The notes under the pieces were generated by a model. That model made no database searches. It had not been told where the DNA came from and saw only the letters and a program-made list of their open reading frames with translations. The translations under genes were made by a program, and so were the position numbers. A stretch of 64,000 nucleotides of DNA from Lysobacteraceae bacterium NML93-0399 (GTDB taxonomy: Bacteria; Pseudomonadota; Gammaproteobacteria; Xanthomonadales; Xanthomonadaceae). Below, in pieces: positions 27,356 to 35,128 of the stretch; positions within the stretch are counted from its first letter, which is position 1; every line of letters begins with the position of its first letter. The stretch covers positions 218,612 to 282,611 of the forward strand of contig NTJI01000003.1 in the NCBI GenBank assembly GCA_002307375.1, in the 5' to 3' direction.

Positions 27356-27856
27356 ATGCATCCGTTCCGCCTGTCCGCCTGCCTCGCCATCGCCGCCGCT
27401 GCCAGCGCGGCCCTGCCCGCCGCTGCCCAATCCACCAGCGCGACGTTCCAGGTGCGCATGTCGATCAGCATCGTCTAAGCGTTCACCGCACCCGCCGCCA
27501 CCGATATCGACTTCGGCGATCAGCCTTCGACCGCGACCGATGTCGATGCCGATGGTGAGTTGACCGTGTCGTGCACGCCCGGCACGGCCTACCAGATCAC
27601 GCTCGATGCCGGCCAGAACGCCGGCGCCGGCGGCATCACCGAGCGCAACATGAGCAACGGAACGGACCTGGTGCCCTACCAGCTCTACCGCGACCCGGGC
27701 CGCACCCTGGTCTGGGGGCTCACGCTCGATACCGACACCGTGGTCGGCACCGGCACCGGCGGCCCGCAGACGATTCCGGTGTACGGCCGCGTGCCGAGCG
27801 CCAATTTCCCGACCGGCAGTTACTTCGACGTCGTCACCGCCACGGTCGTCTATTGA
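27356..27856 (+). pseudogene. Spore-coat-U (Csu-type) pilus subunit, interrupted by an in-frame TAA
   Basis: One frame codes for a signal peptide (MHPFRLSACLAIAAAASAAL ... AAA-Q) then FQVRMSISIV, stops at TAA 27476-27478, and continues in the same frame with AFTAPAATDIDFGDQP through to ATVVY and a TGA at 27854. The remainder matches SCPU-domain pilins (VPYQLYRDPGRTLVWG, VYGRVPS). Corrected, the product is about 165 residues. The residue aligned with the conserved first Cys of SCPU domains (the C-T pair, as in the last gene of this operon) is Phe, so the normal disulfide would also be lost. A GGAGACG ribosome site precedes ATG 27356. Reinitiation at an internal start would lack the signal peptide. 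Sequencing error cannot be fully excluded. Confidence 0.8.
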
Positions 27857-28605
27857 TGGCGGCTCGCCTGGCCGGGCGGGCGCCACGGCGGCGCTTGCAT
27901 CGCTGGCTGCTCGGTGTGTGCCTGGGCCTGTGCTGCGGGCCTGCTGCGCTGGCGACGAGCCTGCAGGTCGCGCCGACGCGCATCGCCATCAATGCGGACG
28001 AAGGGGCGGGTGGCCTGCAAGTGTCCAACAGCGGCGCCGAACCGATCCACGTCCAGGTGCGCGTGTTCCGCTGGTGGCAGGACGGGGGCGAAGACATGCT
28101 CGAGGCAACCGATGCGCTCGTCGTCAGTCCGCCGATGCTGCAGCTCGCGCCCGGTGCCGAACAGCTGGTGCGCATCGTGCACACCAGTGCCGCCCCCAGC
28201 GATGGTGAGGCGACCTATCGTGTGATCGTCGACGAGCTGCCGCTTCAGGATGCGCAGCGCCCAGGCGTCGGCCTGCGGTTCGCGTTGCGGTATTCGATAC
28301 CGGTCTTCGTGCACGGCACGGCGGTCGCGACCCCCGAAGGCGTCCTGCACGCACAGGTGCGCAATGGTCCCGAAGGGTCTGTCGTCGAAATCCATAATGC
28401 CGGCGACGGCACCGCGCAGCTGGCGGACCTGTCGATGGTCGACGCAGCCGGGCGCGCGCATGTGATCGCCGAAGGTCTGTCGGGCTATGTGATGCCGGGC
28501 CAGACGCGGCAATGGCCGCTGCCCGCAGGCACGCCGACCACTGGGCGCATCGAGGCCAAGCTCAACGGCGAGCCGCAGGCGCGTGCGCTGGCCCCGGATC
28601 GCTGA
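27856..28605 (+). CDS. Periplasmic pilus chaperone (Csu/FGL-like)
   Basis: 249 residues. A basic leader with a hydrophobic signal (WLLGVCLGLCCGPAALA-TS) precedes a two-domain PapD-like fold: LQVAPTRIAINADEGAG begins domain 1, FRWWQD follows, and VSPPMLQLAPGAEQLVRIVH plus YRVIVDELP match the chaperone family signature. It escorts unfolded SCPU subunits to the usher. The ATG shares one base with the TGA of the preceding subunit, and the usher start (GTG 28583) lies within its last codons. The gene itself looks intact. Confidence 0.9.
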   Translation: MAARLAGRAPRRRLHRWLLGVCLGLCCGPAALATSLQVAPTRIAINADEGAGGLQVSNSGAEPIHVQVRVFRWWQDGGEDMLEATDALVVSPPMLQLAPGAEQLVRIVHTSAAPSDGEATYRVIVDELPLQDAQRPGVGLRFALRYSIPVFVHGTAVATPEGVLHAQVRNGPEGSVVEIHNAGDGTAQLADLSMVDAAGRAHVIAEGLSGYVMPGQTRQWPLPAGTPTTGRIEAKLNGEPQARALAPDR

Positions 28606-30980
28606 TGTGGTGTTGCTGGGCGTGATCGCGACGCCGGCGTGGGCCGAAGACGGCGCAGCCGCGCTGCCCGCCCATGCACTGGATCGCGCGCCGCCTGCGC
28701 CGGAAGCCGATCTGCCGCTGTATCTAGCGGTGACGCGCAACCACACGCCCTTCCCCCATCTGCTGCCGTTCGTGCTGCGCGAGGGCCGACTTTACGCCGG
28801 ACCGCAGACGCTCGAGTCGCTGGGGTTCCTCAGAGCCGCAGCGGGCGCCGGCGGCCCGGTCGCGCTCGATGCGATCCCCGGCGTGCAGGTGCGCTACGAC
28901 AGCGCCGCGCAACAGGTGTCGATCGATGCGCCGCTCTCCGAACTCTCGCTCGAAACGACACGCGCCGGCCGACAGACCGATGTGCCCGCACCGGTGGCCG
29001 CCGACAGCAGTCCGGGCCTGCTGCTGAACTATGACGTCTACGCCAGCGAGGCAGACGGCGGCAGCCAGCTCAGCGCGGGAACGGAACTGCGGATGTTCGG
29101 CGTCGGCCCCGGGGTGCTGTCGAATACAGCACTCCTGCGCACCGGGCGCGGCGATGGCGGCACGGGCGGCGAAGACGGCCGCCGCTGGCGGCGCGAATCG
29201 GTCCGCCTGGACACGCGCTGGGATTTCGCGTTTCCCGCCCGGGCGGTCTCGGTCACGCTGGGCGATAGCCTGGCCGGCTTTCTCGACTGGAGCCGGCCGG
29301 TGCGACTGGGCGGCATCCAGGTGGGGCGCAACTTCGGCCTGCAGCCCTATCGCGTCACCACGCCGGTGCCGGCGTTCCTGGGCGAGGTCGCGGTGCCCTC
29401 GGCCGTGGAGCTCTACGTCAATGGCCTGCGCCAGTACGAAGGCCAGCTGCCGGTCGGACCGTTCGAGATGACCACACTGCCTGGCGTCACCGGCGCCGAC
29501 ACCGCGCAGGTGGTGCTGACCGATGCGTTCGGGCGCACGCGGACGCTGGACTTCCCGTTCTACGCCACCCAGCGCCTGCTCGCTGCCGGCCTGTCGGGAC
29601 TGGTCGCTGGCGGCCGGCCGCGTTCGTGAGGCGTATGGGCTGCGATCGTTCGCCTACTATCCCGACACCGTCGCCAGCGCCAGCATCCGTTATGGCCTCA
29701 GCGACCGTTTCACGCTGGAGGCGCATGCCGAAGGCGGCGGTGGGCTGCGGAACGCGGGCCTGGGAGGTGTCTGGCAGTTGGGTTCGGCTGGCGTGCTCAG
29801 TGCCTCCCATGTCCGCAGCACGCTCGGCGAGCTGCGCGGCAGCCAGAGCGCCGTGGCCTACACCTGGCAACCCGGACGCCTGAACCTCGCGCTGGATGGC
29901 CAGTACACGCAGGGCGACTACCGCGACATCGCGTCCCTTTACGGTCCTGCGCCTGCGACGCGGATCGAGCGCGCGCTCGTCGGCTATCTCGCCCCGCGGG
30001 CCGGCAGCTTCAACCTCAGCCATCTGCGGCTGGAGCAGGACGATCCGGCAATGGCCCCCGCCCGCTATGTCGGCGCGTTCTGGAGCCGGACGTTCGAGCG
30101 CGGGTGGTCGGCGAACCTGAGCATCAACCAGGGCCTGGAGGACCGCGACGACCGGAGCCTCTACGTCGGCGTTCTGGTGCCGCTCGGTCGTAACCGGCAG
30201 TTCAACGTGTCGGCCCAGCACCAGGGCGGCGCGACGGACGTGCTGGCCGACCTGTCGCAGCCGATCCCCGGCGATGGCGGACGCGGCTGGCGTGTGCAGG
30301 CGCGTCTCGGCGCCGAGGCCGGCGCGGCAGGCGAGTTCGGATGGATGCACGATCACGGCAGGCTGCAGCTGGGGGCAGGCCGCTACGGCGAGCGCACGCA
30401 GGCGTACGCCCAGGCCGATGGCGCTTTGGTTTGGATGGGCGGCGGCCTGTTCACCGCGCGCCGCATCGATGACGCCTTCGCGGTGGTGACGACCGACGGC
30501 CTGGCCGACGTACCTGTGCAACTGGAGAACCGCACCGTGGGCCAGACGGATGCGCGGGGACGTCTGCTGGTGACACCGCTGCGGGCGTGGCAGTCCAACC
30601 GCGTCGGCGTGGACCCGATGGACCTGCCCGCCGATGTGCGGATCGACGACATCGCTCTGTCGGCGACGCCGAGCGACCGCGCCGGCACCACGGTGGGCTT
30701 CCAGCTGCGGGAGGTACGCGCCGCCCTGCTGGTGCTGCACGACGCCGATGGAGCGCCGTTGCCGGTGGGGGCGACGGTCCTGGGCAGCCGTGACGTGGAT
30801 GGCGTGACCGCCGTGGTCGGTTTCGATGGCGAGGCCTACGTCGAAGGCCTGTCGCAGACCAACCACCTGCGAGTGCGCAGCGACGCCGGCGACTGCAGCG
30901 TACGGTTCGAAGCGCCGCGCCAGACCGATTCGATACCGCGCATCGGGCCGCTGCGCTGCGTGGGGGAGCCCGCGCCATGA
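28583..30980 (+). pseudogene. Outer membrane pilus usher (CsuD-like), broken by a +1 frameshift
   Basis: The first part (GTG 28583, signal peptide ending TPAWA, then usher N-domain and barrel up to FPFYATQRLLAAGLS) shifts frame at a GGG run, 29596-29598, and ends at 29629. The second part continues in the +1 frame as DWSLAAGRVREAYGLRSFAY to the C-terminal domain ending CVGEPAP at 30980. Removing one G gives LAAGLSDWSLAAGRV, an uninterrupted usher of about 798 residues. Ushers thread chaperone-subunit complexes through the outer membrane. Both halves retain good family sequence, so the lesion is recent or an artefact. The start overlaps the chaperone gene and the end overlaps the adhesin gene (ATGA at 30977). 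Confidence 0.85.
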
Positions 30981-31984
30981 CGCGCGCGTTGTGCGTCCTG
31001 CTGCTTCTTTTGGGCACAGTCTGGCCGGTGCGCCAGGCCGAGGCCGTCACCCAGTGCACGGCAACGGCAACGCCGCTCCTCTTTCCCTCTGCCGGCGTCG
31101 CGCAGGTCGACAGCGCTTCTATCGTCACCGTGACCTGCAACACGTTCGGCCTGTCGCTGGTCGCCACGGCCAGGGTCAGGGTGTGTCTGAGCCTCGACGG
31201 GGGTAGCGCCGCGCCGGCACAGATCACGCCACGGCTGATGCGCAACGCCTTCGGTGATCCCCTGCAGTTCCAGATTTACCGCAATGCCGGCCGCACACTC
31301 GCCTGGGGCGGCCTGGCGACCCCATCCAATCCGACGTCGATGCAGATCGACCTCGAGTATCCGGTGCCCGTGCTGGGTGGCACGGGCACGACGACGTTCA
31401 CGGCCTATGGGCGGGTGCCGGCCCAGACGGGCGCTGCGTCCGGCACGTATGTCAATGTGTTCAATCCGGGCAACGCGACACTGACCTACCGGTATGCGGA
31501 AGCCTTGCTGCTGACGCCCCCGTGGCCGGCGTCGTGCCTGAGCGGCGGCATCGGCGGACGTACGGTCGGATACGATTTCACAGCTTCCGCGCCCGTCGCC
31601 AGCCGGTGCACGCTGTCGAGCGCGACCGATCTCGATTTCGGCAATGTGCCCGGCGCGATCAGTAGCGACCGGGACCAGACCTCGACCGTCACCTTCACCT
31701 GCACCGGCCGCACGGCCTGGAATGTCGGCCTCGACAATGGCTTGCACGCCGACGGGCCGGTCCGCCGCATGCGCCGCGGCACCAGCGCCGACTACGTCCG
31801 CTACGAGCTCTACCGCGACGCGCCCCGCAACCTGCGCTGGGGCACCACGGCCGGCGCGGACACCACCTCCGGCACGGGAACCGGCACCGCCCAGTCGGTC
31901 ACCGTCTACGGCCGGGTGCCGGCCGGACAGGTCGTTCCAGCCGGCAGCTACGCCGATACCATCACGGTCACGGTGACCTACTGA
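30977..31984 (+). CDS. Two-domain spore-coat-U protein (CsuE-like tip adhesin)
   Basis: 335 residues. After a signal peptide (LCVLLLLLGTVWPVRQAEA) there are two SCPU domains: residues ~25-175 (QCTATATPLLFPSAG ... FTAYGRVPAQ) and ~185-335 (RCTLSSATDLDFGNVPG ... VYGRVPAGQ ... TVTVTY). Each domain has the expected Cys pairs. Two-domain SCPU proteins are the tip adhesins of Csu archaic chaperone-usher pili, which mediate attachment to abiotic surfaces. The gene is intact, but with the usher and first subunit broken the pilus is unlikely to be assembled. Confidence 0.88.
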   Translation: MTRALCVLLLLLGTVWPVRQAEAVTQCTATATPLLFPSAGVAQVDSASIVTVTCNTFGLSLVATARVRVCLSLDGGSAAPAQITPRLMRNAFGDPLQFQIYRNAGRTLAWGGLATPSNPTSMQIDLEYPVPVLGGTGTTTFTAYGRVPAQTGAASGTYVNVFNPGNATLTYRYAEALLLTPPWPASCLSGGIGGRTVGYDFTASAPVASRCTLSSATDLDFGNVPGAISSDRDQTSTVTFTCTGRTAWNVGLDNGLHADGPVRRMRRGTSADYVRYELYRDAPRNLRWGTTAGADTTSGTGTGTAQSVTVYGRVPAGQVVPAGSYADTITVTVTY

Positions 31985-32025
31985 CGCGAGACAACCGGCG
32001 ACTCGCGCCGGACCGGCGCGCCTGC

Positions 32026-32031
32026 TACACT
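32026..32031 (+). promoter_or_regulatory. Possible -10 element (TACACT) for rpsB
   Basis: TACACT in GCTACACTTCC lies about 210 bases before rpsB in the region following the adhesin stop. I see no good -35 hexamer at the right spacing, so this is a weak call. Confidence 0.35.
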
Positions 32032-32107
32032 TCCGCTGCTGTGCGGGTCCGCCCGCCGCCGATGCCGGGCGTCACCGGTAAATCCACACCTGCCGCAACA
32101 ACCCGTG

Positions 32108-32163
32108 CCGGGGTGCCTCGCAAGAGGTTCGGTCACGGCGGCGACAGGGAGGCCCAACCCCGG
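32108..32163 (+). promoter_or_regulatory. Structured rpsB leader hairpin
   Basis: CCGGGGT (32108-32114) pairs with ACCCCGG (32157-32163) and GCCTC (32115-32119) with GAGGC (32149-32153), with a three-base bulge between. This gives a 12-pair stem in the leader about 80 bases before rpsB. rpsB leaders of gammaproteobacteria are known to fold and be bound by S2 for autogenous control; this is a candidate for that element. Confidence 0.45.
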
Positions 32164-32242
32164 AACCACAGCCCGCCTCGTGCGGCGCTACCGCCCATCA
32201 TCCTCTTCGTGGCGGCCGGTTCCACTGTCAGGAGTGTCATCA

Positions 32243-33037
32243 ATGCCCCAGATCACCATGCGCCAGATGCTGGAAGCCGGCGTCCATTTCGGCCACCAGA
32301 CGCGCTACTGGAACCCCAAGATGTCGCCGTACATCTTCGGCGCCCGCGGCAAGATCCACATCATCAACCTCGAGAAGACGGTTCCGCTGTTCAACGACGC
32401 GATGAACTTCATCTCGGGCATCGCGCAGAAGCGCGGCATGATCCTGTTCATCGGCACCAAGCGCAGCGCCCGCGAAGCGATCAAGGAAGAAGCCGAGCGT
32501 TGCGGCATGCCGTTCATGACCCAGCGCTGGCTCGGCGGCACGCTGACCAACTTCGCCACGGTGAAGAAGTCGGTGTCGCGCCTGAAGGAGCTGGAAGCGG
32601 CCGAGACCGATGGCACGTTCGACAAGCTGGTCAAGCACGAAGTGCTGGGCCTGCGCCGTGAGCGCGAGAAGCTGGAAGCCTCGCTCGGCGGCATCAAGGA
32701 CATGAACCGTCTGCCCGACGCGCTGTTCGTCATCGACATCGGCCACGAAGACATCGCCATCAAGGAAGCCAAGAAGCTCGGCATTCCGGTGATCGCGGTG
32801 GTCGACACCAACTACGATCCGGCGCTGGTCGACTATGCGATCCCGGGCAACGACGACGCCATCCGCGCCGTGCAGCTGTACGCCAACGCCGCGGCCGACG
32901 CCGTGCTCGAAGGCAAGGCCGCCGCGCCGAGCGCCGCGACCGTGCGCGAGGAAGACTTCGTCGAAGGCGAGAAGCCGGCCCGCGCCCCGCGCGGCAAGAA
33001 GGCCGAAGACGCCGCGCCGGCCGCTGCGGCCGAGTAA
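32243..33037 (+). CDS. rpsB: 30S ribosomal protein S2
   Basis: 264 residues. Family text begins [20 protein letters not shown] and includes [20 protein letters not shown] and [19 protein letters not shown]. It is longer than E. coli S2 (241) through an Ala/Lys-rich C-terminal tail. It assembles into the 30S subunit. ATG 32243 has an AGGAGTG site. It is followed by tsf after 135 bases, the standard rpsB-tsf operon. Confidence 0.98.
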   Translation: MPQITMRQMLEAGVHFGHQTRYWNPKMSPYIFGARGKIHIINLEKTVPLFNDAMNFISGIAQKRGMILFIGTKRSAREAIKEEAERCGMPFMTQRWLGGTLTNFATVKKSVSRLKELEAAETDGTFDKLVKHEVLGLRREREKLEASLGGIKDMNRLPDALFVIDIGHEDIAIKEAKKLGIPVIAVVDTNYDPALVDYAIPGNDDAIRAVQLYANAAADAVLEGKAAAPSAATVREEDFVEGEKPARAPRGKKAEDAAPAAAAE

Positions 33038-33049
33038 TCGTCGCGACAT

Positions 33050-33075
33050 GCGCACCGCCCATGCTGGCGGTGCGC
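33050..33075 (+). promoter_or_regulatory. Intercistronic hairpin between rpsB and tsf
   Basis: A perfect 10-bp stem (GCGCACCGCC/GGCGGTGCGC) with the loop CATGCT starts 13 bases after the rpsB stop. There is no T run after it, so it is more likely an RNA-stability or partial attenuation element that sets the S2:EF-Ts ratio than a full terminator. Confidence 0.5.
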
Positions 33076-33172
33076 GCATCGCGCCGGACACGGACCTGCG
33101 TGCCGTCGGCGTCGATCCCATCCGGGCGGACATCCGTGTCCGCCGACATCCCCCGAATTTCAGAGGTCCCCA

Positions 33173-34051
33173 ATGGAAATCACCGCTTCCCTGGTCAAGG
33201 AACTGCGCGAGCGCACCGGCGCCGGCATGATGGAGTGCAAGAAGGCGCTCAGCGAAACCGGCGGCAACATCGACGCCGCCGCCGAGGCGCTGCGCAAGTC
33301 GGGCCTGGCCAAGGCCGACAAGAAGGCCGACCGCGTCGCCGCCGAAGGCCGCATCGCCGCCGCGCAGAACGACAGCACCGCCGTGCTGGTCGAGATCAAC
33401 TCCGAGACCGACTTCGTCGCCAAGGATGACAACTTCCTGCGCTTCACCGACACCGTCGCGCAGACCGCGCTGTCGTCGGGCGCTGCCGATGCCGAGGCGC
33501 TGAAGGCCGCCAAGATCGAGTCGGGCGAAACCATCGAGGAAACCCGCGCCGCCGTCATCGCCAAGGTCGGCGAGAACGTGCAGGTCCGTCGCGTGGCCCG
33601 CATCGAAAGCGCGAACAACGTGGCCGCCTACGTCCACGGCGGCCGCATCGGCGTGCTGGTCGAGCTCAAGGGCGGCGATGCCGACCTGGCGCGCGGCCTG
33701 GCGATGCATGTCGCGGCGATGAACCCGCCCTACAACAAGGCGAGCGACGTTCCGGCCGACTTCGTCGAGAAGGAAAAGGAAATCGAGCTGGCCAAGATGT
33801 CCGAGAAGGACAAGGCCAAGCCGGCCGACATCCTCGAGAAGATCATCAGCGGCAAGATCAACAAGATCGTCAACGAGGTCACCCTGTACGGCCAGCCCTA
33901 CGTGCTCGACACCGACAAGACCGTCGAGGCCGTGCTCAAGGCTACCGGCGCCGAAGTCGTCGGCTTCCAGCGTCTGGCCGTCGGCGAGGGCATCGAGAAG
34001 GTGGTCGAGGATTACGCCGCCGAAGTGATGAAGCAGGCCGGCCTGGCCTGA
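33173..34051 (+). CDS. tsf: Elongation factor Ts
   Basis: 292 residues. N-terminal UBA-like domain with the EF-Ts signature [16 protein letters not shown], followed by the second signature [15 protein letters not shown] and the core dimerisation regions ([20 protein letters not shown]). EF-Ts exchanges GDP for GTP on EF-Tu. ATG 33173 follows an AGAGG site. The operon ends at a strong terminator 40 bases downstream. Confidence 0.98.
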   Translation: MEITASLVKELRERTGAGMMECKKALSETGGNIDAAAEALRKSGLAKADKKADRVAAEGRIAAAQNDSTAVLVEINSETDFVAKDDNFLRFTDTVAQTALSSGAADAEALKAAKIESGETIEETRAAVIAKVGENVQVRRVARIESANNVAAYVHGGRIGVLVELKGGDADLARGLAMHVAAMNPPYNKASDVPADFVEKEKEIELAKMSEKDKAKPADILEKIISGKINKIVNEVTLYGQPYVLDTDKTVEAVLKATGAEVVGFQRLAVGEGIEKVVEDYAAEVMKQAGLA

Positions 34052-34089
34052 TTCACCCTGCCCCGGCGCCTCGCGCCGCAGGCGGAAAG

Positions 34090-34117
34090 ACGCGCCCTTG
34101 CCGGGCGCGTTTTTTTT
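34090..34117 (+). terminator. Rho-independent terminator of rpsB-tsf
   Basis: Stem ACGCGCCC/GGGCGCGT with loop TTGCC, then a run of eight T bases (34110-34117). Textbook form, right after tsf. Confidence 0.92.
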
Positions 34118-34171
34118 GCTCGATGGCCCGGCGCCTGGCCGGCCTGACGTCCGTGACACGTGCCCATACAC

Positions 34172-34198
34172 GAACGCCCCGACGATGCCGGGGCGTTC
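34172..34198 (-). terminator. Hairpin terminator downstream of galU
   Basis: A perfect 10-bp stem (GAACGCCCCG/CGGGGCGTTC) around ACGATGC, 28 bases past the galU stop on the minus strand. Only a weak T-rich tail (GTTCGTGTAT) follows, so strength is uncertain; it could act in either direction between the convergent tsf and galU. Confidence 0.55.
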
Positions 34199-34225
34199 TC
34201 CGTAGCCGACCTGTAGCCGCGCGAC

Positions 34226-35128
34226 CTATTCCAGCTCGCGTACGCCCAGTTCCTGCAGCGCGTTCTGCATCAGCGCGGCCGCCGGCTCGCTGAGCGCCTC
34301 ATTGTCGAGCGCGTAACGGATCGTCGCCTCGATCAGCCCCAGGTGCGTGCCGCAATCGAAACGCACGCCCTGGAAGCGGTAGGCATGGACCGGCTGCTCG
34401 GCCAGCAGCGCCGCGATCGCATCGGTCAGCTGGATCTCGCCGCCGGCGCCAGGCGCGGTGCGCTCGAGCAGGCCGAAGATGCGCCCGTCGAGGACGTAGC
34501 GTCCGACCACGGCGAGCGTGCTGGGCGCATCCGCAGGCCTGGGCTTCTCGACCATCGCGTTGATACGACCATGGCGTCCGTCGAACGCGTCGGTGGCGAC
34601 GATGCCGTAGCTGGCCGTCTGCTCGCGCTCGACATCCTGCACGGCGATCATGCTGGCACCGGTGGCCTCGTGCGCATCGGCCATCTGTCGCAGCGCGCCG
34701 GCGCCGTTGCGGTTCCACAGCAGATCGTCGGGCAGCATCACCGCGAACGGCTCGTCGCCGACGACGGGCCGCGCGCAAAGCACCGCATCGCCCAGACCCC
34801 GGGCCTCGGGCTGGGTCACGAAAATCGCACGCACACCATCGGGCAAGGGACGACGCACCTTCTCCAGCAGTTCGTGTTTGCCCGCAGCCTCGAGACGGTC
34901 TTCGAGTTCGTAGGCCTTGTCGAAGTAATCGCCGATCGCGTGCTTGTAGCGATTGGTGACGAACACCAGCGTGTCGCATCCCGCCTCGATCGCTTCGTCC
35001 ACCGCGTACTGGATCAGCGGCCGGTCGACGATCGGCAGCATTTCCTTGGGCACCGTTTTGGTGGCGGGCAGGAAGCGCGTACCGAGTCCTGCAACGGGAA
35101 ACACCGCCTTGCGAATCCTCTGCGTCAT
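34226..35128 (-). CDS. galU: UTP-glucose-1-phosphate uridylyltransferase
   Basis: 300 residues. The nucleotidyltransferase signature is near the N-terminus (FPVAGLGTRFLPATKTVPKEM), with ADLRP-like QYAVDEAIEAGCD next and MLPDDLLWN after it. It makes UDP-glucose for LPS, exopolysaccharide and osmoregulated glucans. Its start overlaps the stop of the CapD-like gene by four bases (ATGA), so it is translated together with polysaccharide genes as the last member of a leftward operon. Confidence 0.96.
   Translation of the reverse strand: MTQRIRKAVFPVAGLGTRFLPATKTVPKEMLPIVDRPLIQYAVDEAIEAGCDTLVFVTNRYKHAIGDYFDKAYELEDRLEAAGKHELLEKVRRPLPDGVRAIFVTQPEARGLGDAVLCARPVVGDEPFAVMLPDDLLWNRNGAGALRQMADAHEATGASMIAVQDVEREQTASYGIVATDAFDGRHGRINAMVEKPRPADAPSTLAVVGRYVLDGRIFGLLERTAPGAGGEIQLTDAIAALLAEQPVHAYRFQGVRFDCGTHLGLIEATIRYALDNEALSEPAAALMQNALQELGVRELE

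Noticed and set aside
32243..32300. Riboswitch upstream of rpsB or map
   Set aside because: The leader folds but shows no motif of a known metabolite riboswitch; S2 control is the simpler explanation.
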